Positions 43,683-50,083 of a DNA stretch of 64,000 nucleotides are shown one piece after another. Below the pieces are notes generated by a model. It did no database searches, had not been told where the DNA came from, and saw only the letters and a program-made list of their open reading frames with translations. A program made the position numbers and the translations under genes. The stretch covers positions 62,001-126,000 of the forward strand of contig JARLHY010000139.1 of NCBI GenBank assembly GCA_031292015.1, read 5' to 3'. Positions within the stretch are counted from its first letter, which is position 1. Each line of letters starts with the position of its first letter. This DNA comes from Negativicutes bacterium (lineage in GTDB: Bacteria > Bacillota_C > Negativicutes > Sporomusales_B > JARLHX01).

Positions 43683-44042
43683 ATGGATATTGAGATTCTA
43701 ACTTCTCAAGGAGATGCGTTTACTATTATTCGCGGGGTTATCGATCCAATCGCCGAGTTTAATCATGCGGCATCAATGTATGGTCCCGAAAATTCGGCAT
43801 CGTGGCGAGAATTGCAGCCGCCACCGCCTGACCCCAGTGCTGCAATCAAGGCGCAAATCGCTGCCCTGGAAGCTCAGCAGACACCACGGATGTATAGGGA
43901 GTCTATGGCCGGCAACCTCGCGACGAACGAGAACTGGAAAAATGCCGACGGAAGCTATCGCACGTCTGCCCAGCAATTGGCTTGGCTTGATAGCCAGATA
44001 GTAGCTCTAAGGGCGCAACTTCAGGATAGCGAGGAGGGATAA
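43683..44042 (+). CDS. Tail-region protein, unknown (fibre assembly-like)
   Basis: 119 residues from ATG 43683 (aaaggagggcg). Pattern SAAIKAQIAALEAQQTPRMY, RESMAGN and QLAWLDSQIVALRAQL is shared by small proteins behind fibre genes; coiled-coil. Role uncertain. Confidence 0.55.
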   Translation: MDIEILTSQGDAFTIIRGVIDPIAEFNHAASMYGPENSASWRELQPPPPDPSAAIKAQIAALEAQQTPRMYRESMAGNLATNENWKNADGSYRTSAQQLAWLDSQIVALRAQLQDSEEG

Positions 44043-44044
44043 AG

Positions 44045-44359
44045 TTGCCGCCGCAAGAAAAACAACCGCCAATGATCGCGATATCAGTGGAAACGCTCAA
44101 TGATCTCTTTGGTCTCATTAGGGGTGTTACCGATGAAATCAACAAGGTCGATAAAAAAGTAACATCTCTGCTGGCTATCGCTCCCGAAAAAGAAAAGCGG
44201 TGCGATGATCACAATAAGAAGACTGATGATCATGAAAACAGGATTCGCACTGTCGAACTCTGGAAAGCTGGTCAGCAGGGAGTTGCAGGGTTTATTCAGC
44301 GTTGGGGGCCGGTAATTGTTGCGGCCAGTGTCGCTCTTTACGTGGGGTGGAGACATTGA
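44045..44359 (+). CDS. Haemolysin XhlA/holin-like protein
   Basis: 104 residues from TTG 44045 (ggagggataaag). Coiled-coil front (LIRGVTDEINKVDKKVTSLL) and one C-terminal membrane helix (GPVIVAASVALYVGW): the architecture of XhlA-type lysis proteins. First gene of the lysis module; overlaps next by 4 nt. Confidence 0.6.
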   Translation: MPPQEKQPPMIAISVETLNDLFGLIRGVTDEINKVDKKVTSLLAIAPEKEKRCDDHNKKTDDHENRIRTVELWKAGQQGVAGFIQRWGPVIVAASVALYVGWRH

Positions 44360-44601
44360 ACCGAATCCAGAAGTATCTTATTGAAGCCCTTATTGGGGCT
44401 TTTTTCATTCTCTTTGCTTGTTGGGCAATTGGGTATTTTGGCAATGGATTATTTGGAACAAAATTTGATCTGGCATCATGCTGGGCTGGTGTCAGTGCTT
44501 TGGGAGCCGGTGGTGTATTGGCGGCAATTAAATATTGCGCCGATAGCTGGCCGAATAGCGACAAAGGGAAAATGCCATATGAAGGAGTTGATAAACAGTG
44601 A
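44356..44601 (+). CDS. Holin-like membrane protein
   Basis: 81 residues from TTG 44356. Two membrane helices (LIGAFFILFACWAIGYF and SCWAGVSALGAGGVLAAI), charged ends, directly before the lysin with 4-nt overlap; a holin by context. Confidence 0.6.
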   Translation: MNRIQKYLIEALIGAFFILFACWAIGYFGNGLFGTKFDLASCWAGVSALGAGGVLAAIKYCADSWPNSDKGKMPYEGVDKQ

Positions 44602-45170
44602 AAGGTATCGATATTTCGGCGTGGCAGGACAATATTGATTGGCAGGCTGTAAAGGCTGCCAATGTCGAGTTCGTCATCATCAAACTTGGCCAGGCCGACC
44701 ACCTCGACAACCTGTTTGCCGAGCATGTAAATAATGCCGTAGCCTATGGCCTGAAATTCGGCATCTATCTTTATTCACTGGCTAAGAGCCGTGAAGAGGC
44801 CGAAACAGAAGCGGATTGGGCTGCTGAACAGGTAAGAACGTACCTCAATGGAATCGGCCCGGAAATGGGCATTTGGTTTGACGTGGAGGATGATTCCATT
44901 GCCCAGGACGGTGCGGACATTACCGGTCTTTGCGCTGCCTTCGTGAATCGGATGAGAGCCAATGGTTTTCAATATGTGGGCGTCTACAGTTCCTACAATT
45001 GGCTGACCAATGGGTATATCCGAACTGAAGAACTTGAGAATGTTCCTTTCTGGTGCGCTCAATACAACCGAGAATGCAACTTCGAAAACCAAAACCTTCG
45101 TATCTGGCAGTATACCGACTCGTTGAATATTGCCGGTAGCAACTTTGACGGGAATATCTATTTCGATTAG
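44598..45170 (+). CDS. Endolysin, GH25 muramidase
   Basis: 190 residues from GTG 44598. MKGIDISAWQDNIDWQAVKA, FVIIKLGQADH, GIYLYSLAKS, WFDVEDD (catalytic acid residues) and RIWQYTDS are GH25 motifs. It cuts MurNAc-GlcNAc bonds. Single domain without cell-wall binding module or signal peptide, so it needs the holin. Confidence 0.92.
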   Translation: MKGIDISAWQDNIDWQAVKAANVEFVIIKLGQADHLDNLFAEHVNNAVAYGLKFGIYLYSLAKSREEAETEADWAAEQVRTYLNGIGPEMGIWFDVEDDSIAQDGADITGLCAAFVNRMRANGFQYVGVYSSYNWLTNGYIRTEELENVPFWCAQYNRECNFENQNLRIWQYTDSLNIAGSNFDGNIYFD

Positions 45171-45201
45171 GCAAGAAAAAAATAAACGGGAGGAAACAAT
45201 C

Positions 45202-45468
45202 ATGACAACCGAAAAAATCGAACAAGCAAAAGCCCTTTTGGCTCAACTGGAAGCTCTGGGTGAAGAAGAAGTGAAGGAAGACATTGCAGCTCTGAAAGCT
45301 AAAATCGCAGACATGGAAGCGAAGGCATTGGCCGAAGCCAAGGAAATTGTCAACGAGGCCAAAGAAATTGAGGAAGGTCTGATTGCTAAGTATGGCGCCA
45401 GCGTCGTAAAGACCGTCGAGATCGCGCTAGTGCTGGCCATTTTCTTCCGAGTATTTGGGGTGATCTGA
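45202..45468 (+). CDS. Coiled-coil protein with C-terminal membrane anchor
   Basis: 88 residues from ATG 45202 (gggaggaaac). Ala/Glu/Lys helix for about 60 residues, then TVEIALVLAIFFRVFGV as membrane helix. Lysis module position suggests a holin- or spanin-like part; overlaps the next start. Confidence 0.5.
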   Translation: MTTEKIEQAKALLAQLEALGEEEVKEDIAALKAKIADMEAKALAEAKEIVNEAKEIEEGLIAKYGASVVKTVEIALVLAIFFRVFGVI

Positions 45469-46082
45469 TGAACGTCACATTCAAGGCGGCATCCGCCGCC
45501 TGCATCATCTTCCTTATTGTCGGTATGGTTGCTGGCGCGCTCGGTCTTCATGCCTGGCAGGTCAGTGATCTTAAAGTAAAGTTGGCACAGCTAGAGGCGC
45601 AGCTGATGGCCGAGAAGGCCAAGCCGCCGCAGGTCAAGGAAACGGTTAAAACCGAAACACAAACCAAGCTGCAATACGTTCCCGGAGAGACGGTATATTT
45701 GCCGTCGCCCACCGAGGCCAATCCGAACGCAACGCAAGCGGCTAAACTTGACGGCAAATTTACTATAGGCAAGCCCAATTTTGTTTATGAGTTGAACGGT
45801 AAACCCGGCCAGTTTGCAAAGGCCGATGATGAGCGTTATGTCCTTGATAAAAATATGATTCGACTGGATCAGTCCAGTACCATCACGATCAAGGCTGATA
45901 TCCCAACGGTTGATTTGACACGACGGAATTCAATCGGACCGTATATAACAACTGAGTCCTACGGGATAATGGCAAGCCGGGAGACGGACACCCGGCGCTT
46001 CCTGTTCATGGGCGGTAAGAAGTGGGATGAAAAAAATGGGCGCGGCTATGAAGCCGGCGGCGCCGTCCAATTTAAATTTTAA
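45468..46082 (+). CDS. Membrane-anchored exported protein, unknown
   Basis: 204 residues. N-terminal helix (ASAACIIFLIVGMVAGALGL) without clear cleavage site, coiled segment with LKVKLAQLEAQLMAEKAKPP, then a beta domain ending GGAVQFKF like an outer-membrane or barrel-end signature. Last gene before the terminator. In a diderm host this could be an envelope-spanning (spanin-like) lysis protein; inference only. Confidence 0.5.
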   Translation: MNVTFKAASAACIIFLIVGMVAGALGLHAWQVSDLKVKLAQLEAQLMAEKAKPPQVKETVKTETQTKLQYVPGETVYLPSPTEANPNATQAAKLDGKFTIGKPNFVYELNGKPGQFAKADDERYVLDKNMIRLDQSSTITIKADIPTVDLTRRNSIGPYITTESYGIMASRETDTRRFLFMGGKKWDEKNGRGYEAGGAVQFKF

Positions 46083-46085
46083 ATT

Positions 46086-46121
46086 AAGCTGCTCATCCTT
46101 TGGGGTGGGCAGCTTTTTTTT
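46086..46121 (+). terminator. Terminator of the late operon
   Basis: aagctgc ... gcagctt stem with GC core and eight T. Confidence 0.88.
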
Positions 46122-46133
46122 GCTTTTAGTGTG

Positions 46134-46160
46134 TTGAATCGGGCATAATTTTGCTATAAT
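46134..46160 (+). promoter_or_regulatory. Promoter of the right-end cargo genes
   Basis: TTGAAT (46134-46139), 15-bp spacer, extended -10 TGCTATAAT (46152-46160). Lies between the late terminator and the small gene, so cargo can be expressed without phage induction. Confidence 0.6.
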
Positions 46161-46179
46161 AACAACAGGAGGCGAGTAA

Positions 46180-46350
46180 ATGGATAGGACCGTGGATGCC
46201 AAAGCCACCGATGTGCTAGGAAAAGCCGGTAAAAATATTGGTCGGATTTCCAAGGACGTTGAACAGACAAAAGCCTCCCTTAATAAGGAGTGGGCTAATT
46301 GGGAGAAAGCGAATTCGACAAATTGGAAACCAGCCAAGAAATATCGCTAA
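46180..46350 (+). CDS. Small basic helical protein, unknown
   Basis: 56 residues from ATG 46180 (aggaggcgag upstream). MDRTVDAKATDVLGKAGKNI, amphipathic, ends WKPAKKYR. First gene after the cargo promoter; overlaps the next by 52 nt in another frame. Confidence 0.55.
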   Translation: MDRTVDAKATDVLGKAGKNIGRISKDVEQTKASLNKEWANWEKANSTNWKPAKKYR

Positions 46351-47087
46351 TAGATATACTCTATAAGGATCAATCTCGTATTGATTCATTCATAGCACAG
46401 ATTGCAGTAGGAGCCTTGCGAAGTGTGAAGTATACAAGTAACACGACGCAAGGTTCTTCCTCATCCTTAAAAGGTGGCGTCCCGGGAGTTGCTAGTGGTG
46501 GGATTGACGCTAAGGAGTCAACGGCAAAATCTATTGAAAAAACAATTGAACCTCACGATCATAACGTTTTACGGTTGCTCGAATTTTTAGATTTGCCTAC
46601 AATTACCACATTGCCTGATCATGCGATTGGTAAATTGATACTTATCCGAGCTCAAATTACTATCAGAAATCTGAAACTAATTTCAGATATGATTCCTATC
46701 TTAGGGGCGAATGGTGGAACTTATGGTATAGATAAGAAGAACGCAAAAGCTATTGGTGAAATGATAAAGACCATGGCAAAAATGGTTCCCATGGGATTAG
46801 AAATTGAATTAGTTTTGGAAGATGGTACTTATTTGAGAGGGCCATTAAAAGAAGAATTTCTTTTAGAATCATCTCAAGATTTATTGAGAAGTTTTGGTAC
46901 TGTTTTGCCGGGATATTGGCATGTTGTTGGAGTTATAGATAATAATAGTCAAACATTTAATGAATCATCTAACCCCATGCGCTCAGGAGTCGATCAATTT
47001 GCTGCGGCAATAAAATTATTATATTCGGAAAGCCCTCTTCCATGGGTCATTTCCCCAATCTTGATTTTCCGTGAATTGGACAAGTAG
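46299..47087 (+). CDS. DUF6414-like cargo protein
   Basis: 262 residues from TTG 46299 (aaggagtggg upstream). N-terminal ISLIDILYKDQSRIDSFIAQ, a Gly/Ser/Lys segment and KSIEKTIEPHDHNVLRLLEF resemble DUF6414 proteins, of unknown function and often in mobile DNA. AT-rich. Followed by a good terminator, so it forms a small lysogen-expressed unit with the preceding gene. Confidence 0.5.
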   Translation: MGESEFDKLETSQEISLIDILYKDQSRIDSFIAQIAVGALRSVKYTSNTTQGSSSSLKGGVPGVASGGIDAKESTAKSIEKTIEPHDHNVLRLLEFLDLPTITTLPDHAIGKLILIRAQITIRNLKLISDMIPILGANGGTYGIDKKNAKAIGEMIKTMAKMVPMGLEIELVLEDGTYLRGPLKEEFLLESSQDLLRSFGTVLPGYWHVVGVIDNNSQTFNESSNPMRSGVDQFAAAIKLLYSESPLPWVISPILIFRELDK

Positions 47088-47117
47088 TTAATTTATTTCA
47101 AATATTACTTCATTATC

Positions 47118-47143
47118 GGCCCCGGATCGGGGGCTTTTTTTTT
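47118..47143 (+). terminator. Terminator of the cargo unit
   Basis: GC stem ggcccc/ggggc(c) around gat followed by nine T. Confidence 0.85.
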
Positions 47144-47214
47144 AGCTGTGTTCGCATTATGTATTGCTGTGGGGTGATATTAAAAGAGAACCGTGATGGT
47201 TCTCTTGAACCAGA

Positions 47215-47580
47215 CTATGCGCTACGACGATATATAGAAAGCGGAAATATCCAAGGAACACCGAAATCATCTTCCCAGTCATCATAAAGCCCACACTCAA
47301 CAGAAGGCCAAAGAACGTCGTTTCCTTCTACGCTCCGAATATCCAGCCTTAAAGTAGGCCCAACACCTTCGAGGCCGAGTTCAACGACCAGTATAGAGTC
47401 ATCACTGTATGTATTCATGTTCAATGACGGTACGTTTTGGTTTGCAGGTAGACTTCTCTCAATGGGTTCTCTTTCATTGCGATAATAGTCCACAACTGTT
47501 GCACCGAGATATTCTCTGATTAGTAAAATTCTCCCGAAATCGTCAATCCATTTGCCAATGTACTTCGTGGTATCACTCAA
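47215..47580 (-). CDS. Hypothetical protein
   Basis: 121 residues from TTG 47580 (gaggtgag upstream); beta-rich and acidic (TTKYIGKWIDDFGRILLIRE ... YDDWEDDFGVPWIFPLSIY). No family recognised. Leftward single gene between cargo and the HTH gene. Confidence 0.5.
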   Translation of the reverse strand: MSDTTKYIGKWIDDFGRILLIREYLGATVVDYYRNEREPIERSLPANQNVPSLNMNTYSDDSILVVELGLEGVGPTLRLDIRSVEGNDVLWPSVECGLYDDWEDDFGVPWIFPLSIYRRSA

Positions 47581-47761
47581 CTTTCTCACCTCAAGGTCAG
47601 TAATCCCTATGCGGCATAACAAGGTTTCAAACTGTTAGTCGCTACGTGGCGCGAGTTAACAAATGCTCGAACCAGCATGTCTTGCTTCTTGTTGCGCGTA
47701 CTGAGTCGTTTGTGAAGTTCGATATATCTAATGTCGTATAGTCAATAATATGGTTGTTTAA

Positions 47762-47884
47762 ATGCAACAAGATCTTTTGCTGTGGGCATCTGCTACTAAC
47801 TTTCATGCAATGACCTGGCATTCCTGGATGGCTGGTGGGGTGTTGATGGGATATCTAATATTTTTCGCGGTCAGGAGGTGGTAA
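47762..47884 (+). CDS. Very small membrane protein
   Basis: 40 residues; one helix (MAGGVLMGYLIFFAV) after MQQDLLLWASATNFHAMTWH. No clear ribosome site; ends one nt before the HTH gene's start, which uses the aggagg inside its end. Confidence 0.38.
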   Translation: MQQDLLLWASATNFHAMTWHSWMAGGVLMGYLIFFAVRRW

Positions 47885-47885
47885 C

Positions 47886-48101
47886 ATGTACGAATTTAGA
47901 ACGCGGGATGAACTGGAAAAATTCATCCAGGGAGAAGTCGTCACGGCCGCCGAGGCGGAAGAAATTTTAGGGGTAACCCGTCAGACGCTTCATTCACTCA
48001 AGGAACGTCTAAAGCTGTTTCCGATCATTGAGCGTGGTCGGGTTACATTATATTGGAAGGCTGATATCTTGCAGCGGAAGAAGGACTTGGCCAAGGAGTA
48101 A
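47886..48101 (+). CDS. Small HTH (excisionase-family-like) protein
   Basis: 71 residues from ATG 47886 (aggaggtgg upstream). VTAAEAEEILGVTRQTLHSL is a MerR/Xis-type helix-turn-helix; the end is basic (ILQRKKDLAKE). It is the last rightward gene before attR and, in the circular phage, lies close to attP and the integrase. That makes it the best candidate for the recombination directionality factor or its regulator. Confidence 0.65.
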   Translation: MYEFRTRDELEKFIQGEVVTAAEAEEILGVTRQTLHSLKERLKLFPIIERGRVTLYWKADILQRKKDLAKE

Positions 48102-48121
48102 CGTTGAAGGTCTCGCGGGCT

Positions 48122-48577
48122 TTATTGTTTTTGATTTCGCTTTGCATCTTCGATGTTTTTGCGATCTTGTTCTTCATTCTTTTTTCTGTAGAATTCCTGT
48201 CTTCTTTGATTGGCTTCGGGATAATATTGTTCAACCGTATCAAAGGCAAAATCAAAACTTATTGTGTCGACATGCTTACCAGTGCTATTCTTGTTTTTAT
48301 CTAAAATCCATGCTAAATATGATTTCCGTCTATCTACGTCGAAACAAACCTTATACCATAAACCATCCGCATAGATATTAGCATAATAAGAATACTTATA
48401 TTCTGGATAAGCACCAGAATTTGTTACTTCCCATGATCCTGTCTTGCTTGATTCCCGACTTATACTATCAATGTCAACATAGGCAGGCTGTCCATTAAAA
48501 TCACCACAGTAGACTCGCTCCGCCAAAGCTGTAGTTGGAATAATTAGAAGCAGAATAAATAAAAGAAGTTTTCTCAA
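48122..48577 (-). CDS. Secreted protein, unknown, at the right end
   Basis: 151 residues from TTG 48577 (aaggag 9 nt upstream). Clear signal peptide RKLLLFILLLIIPTTALA then ERVYCGDFNG; domain with SREST-like SSKTGSWEV and WYKVCFDVDRRKSYLA, two Cys possibly disulfide, charged coiled C-tail. Similar to short surface-antigen-type proteins, no family assigned. Candidate promoter TTGCTT (48632-48627), 16-bp spacer, TATGAT (48610-48605), inside the phage next to attR. A lysogenic conversion gene is possible. Confidence 0.6.
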   Translation of the reverse strand: MRKLLLFILLLIIPTTALAERVYCGDFNGQPAYVDIDSISRESSKTGSWEVTNSGAYPEYKYSYYANIYADGLWYKVCFDVDRRKSYLAWILDKNKNSTGKHVDTISFDFAFDTVEQYYPEANQRRQEFYRKKNEEQDRKNIEDAKRNQKQ

Positions 48578-48638
48578 TTGATCATCTCCTTTTGCTTCCA
48601 GAATATCATACTGGGAAAACTTGGACAAGCAATAGCCG

Positions 48639-48684
48639 GTAGATACTCTAATCATACGGTAAATCCTGCGAGATCGGCAATATC
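48639..48684. other. attR (phage half plus host half)
   Basis: Phage P arm starting GTAGATAC (48639-48646), 14 nt, central AA (48661-48662), then yyaC sequence. Combined with attL, attP is 46 bp with 8-nt perfect inverted ends and CGGT/ACCG next to the core; 15 of 22 positions per arm are symmetric. attB would be yyaC codons around DACLGKSCEIG. Confidence 0.75.
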
Positions 48685-48945
48685 GAGGTGTGGGAAGGCG
48701 GGGTGGAGGCAGGGATCGCGGTTGGCAACAGACTGCCCAGTGTCGGCGATATATCAATAGTCGGCGTGGTCAATACCGGCGGGCAGTTCGGTTATATCGA
48801 CCTGCAGACCACACCGCTGTCCATCGTGGTCAAGCTGAGCAAGACCATCGGCAAAGCGCTGGTGAAGGCACTTTGCCGCGTTTCAGCAGTGGACGCGGCA
48901 GCCGGACTCAGCAGCGCTAATGGTGAAAAAGCCGGTCCCACATAA
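48664..48945 (+). pseudogene. yyaC: yyaC-like gene, 3' part
   Basis: 93 codons continuing the stub at 5600-5929. SCEIGNIEVWEGGVEAG, NRLPSVGDISIVGVVNTGGQ and PLSIVVKLSKTIGKALVKAL follow the C-terminal part of YyaC (VGDISItGIVN, LQnTrLslVm). The frame is intact to the stop. In the lysogen it has no start of its own; a GTG at 48688 lacks a ribosome site. Excision restores the gene. Its end overlaps the tiny antisense gene by 29 nt. Confidence 0.85.
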
Positions 48946-49012
48946 TATATAATACAACCAGTACAGCGGCAAAAATAATACCAAGGTCCCCGCTGTATTG
49001 TTCCATGTTCAT
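48917..49012 (-). CDS. Tiny single-pass membrane protein
   Basis: 31 residues from ATG 49012 (aggag 5 nt upstream, second ATG at 49006): MNMEQYSGDLGIIFAAVLVV then LYIMWDRLFHH. One membrane helix. A near-consensus promoter stands 16 nt upstream of the start, so it is expressed in growing cells, antisense to the yyaC end. No family recognised. Confidence 0.6.
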   Translation of the reverse strand: MNMEQYSGDLGIIFAAVLVVLYIMWDRLFHH

Positions 49013-49027
49013 CACTCTCCTGCTGCA

Positions 49028-49056
49028 ATTATACCTGATTTTGCCCCGGCCGCCAA
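49028..49056 (-). promoter_or_regulatory. Strong sigma-A promoter of the tiny membrane gene
   Basis: Reading leftwards TTGGCG (49056-49051), 17-bp spacer, TATAAT (49033-49028). Confidence 0.75.
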
Positions 49057-49078
49057 ATCGGCTAACAGAATTTAACAG

Positions 49079-49107
49079 GCACACAAAGCCGCACCTCCCC
49101 ATACAAT
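49079..49107 (+). promoter_or_regulatory. Sigma-E-type promoter of sigK
   Basis: CATACAAT (49100-49107) is a perfect sigma-E -10; GCACACA (49079-49085) 14 bp upstream matches 4 of 7 at -35. Start falls about 27 nt before the GTG. In B. subtilis sigK is read by sigma-E, so the site validates the consensus for this host. Confidence 0.65.
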
Positions 49108-49141
49108 GGAACACAGACCAAAGCGGGGGTGAAAGGTTTTG

Positions 49142-49843
49142 GTGTCTTTTTTTGCGGTCTTGGCGGCTTCGGTTGTCAAGGGGCTTTCCCTCCTTGTCGG
49201 GTATCTTACCAACAATACATTCCCGTTGCCGCTGTCGGAAAAGGAGGAGCAGCAGTATCTGGAACGGCTGAAGAGCGGTGACGAAAAGGCCAGGAATGTA
49301 TTGATCGAAAGAAACCTGCGGCTGGTGGCTCATATTGTCAAAAAATTTGACAACACCGGCGAAGAAATCGACGACCTGATCTCCATCGGCACTATCGGGC
49401 TTATCAAAGCGATAAACACGTTTGACCAAGGGAAAAAGACCCGTCTGGCGACCTATGCCGCCCGCTGCATCGAAAATGAGATTTTGATGCATTTTCGCAG
49501 TACCCGCCGGACCCGGACTGAAGTCAGTCTGTACGACCCCATCGGCGTTGACAAGGAAGGCAATGAAATAACGCTGATTGATGTCCTGGGAACCGCGCCG
49601 GATGTGGTGGCCGAAGCGGTGGAAAACCAGTGTGAGCAGGAAAGGCTGGTCAACCAGATCAGCCGTCTCAACAACCGGGAAAAGTGGGTGCTGGAGATGC
49701 GGTTCGGCATGCCGGACGGCGGCAGGAAAACCCAGCGCGACATCGCAAAAATGCTCGGCATTTCCCGGTCTTATGTCTCGAGGATTGAAAAACGGGCGGT
49801 GGGTAAGCTCTGCAAAAGCCTGACCGCCGAGGACGGGCAGTAA
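49142..49843 (+). CDS. sigK: RNA polymerase sporulation sigma factor K
   Basis: 233 residues from GTG 49142 (gtgaaagg upstream; TTG 49139 also in frame). N-terminal hydrophobic pro-sequence (FFAVLAASVVKGLSLLVGYL) as in pro-sigma-K, region 2 (RNLRLVAHIVKKFDNTGEEI, DDLISIGTIGLIKAINTFD), region 4 (LGISRSYVSRIEKRAVGKL). Length and order match SigK, mother-cell sigma of late sporulation, activated by SpoIVFB cleavage. Unlike B. subtilis, the gene is uninterrupted; here the intervening element is in the gene just before it. Confidence 0.95.
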   Translation: MSFFAVLAASVVKGLSLLVGYLTNNTFPLPLSEKEEQQYLERLKSGDEKARNVLIERNLRLVAHIVKKFDNTGEEIDDLISIGTIGLIKAINTFDQGKKTRLATYAARCIENEILMHFRSTRRTRTEVSLYDPIGVDKEGNEITLIDVLGTAPDVVAEAVENQCEQERLVNQISRLNNREKWVLEMRFGMPDGGRKTQRDIAKMLGISRSYVSRIEKRAVGKLCKSLTAEDGQ

Positions 49844-49912
49844 TCAGCGTGTACCCCCTCTTAAGCGCGGAAAGACCCGGCCGGATGAGGGCACTTCACT
49901 CGGCGGATCATA

Positions 49913-49950
49913 AAAAGACAGCCTCCGGATTATCCGGAGGTTGTCTTTTT
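49913..49950 (+). terminator. Terminator of sigK
   Basis: gacagcctccggat/atccggaggttgtc long stem flanked by A5 and T5. Confidence 0.92.
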
Positions 49951-50083
49951 GTATCAGCAATGATGCCCCGCATTCAGCTCAATAAATATTTCGCACAGGG
50001 AAAGCCGGGATGCGAATGAAGGAATGTGGCAAATATTGTCGAAACATGAAGGAAGTTGGCTGTTTTTAATGGAGGAATACAAA

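Larger units (their letters stand above)
5927..48662. mobile_element. Complete siphovirus-type prophage inserted in yyaC
   Basis: A 42.7-kb element bounded by attL and attR, with all modules of a tailed phage: integrase, repressor switch, replication, late regulator, packaging, head, tail, lysis. HK97-like head genes, a long tape-measure gene and Dit indicate long non-contractile tail (siphovirus). No structural gene looks broken, so it may still be able to form particles. It carries AT-rich cargo at 20860-24210 and 46300-47580. Because it sits within a spore gene and uses a serine recombinase, it resembles the sigma-intervening elements of other spore formers. Confidence 0.92.

Noticed and set aside
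5921..48620. Ten-bp identity CTGGGAAAAC at 5921-5930 and 48611-48620 as att core
   Set aside because: Joining there puts the yyaC halves out of frame and adds about 20 unrelated residues; no dyad symmetry centres on it. The AA core at 5927/48661 fits both frame and symmetry. The match may be chance.
5931..48672. Tetramer cgag (5931-5934 and 48669-48672) as att core
   Set aside because: Codon phases differ by one, so the product would be frameshifted after DACLGKP.
49142..49843. sigK as the interrupted gene, as in skin-carrying Bacilli
   Set aside because: All regions 2 to 4 are in one continuous frame; the interruption is in the upstream yyaC gene.
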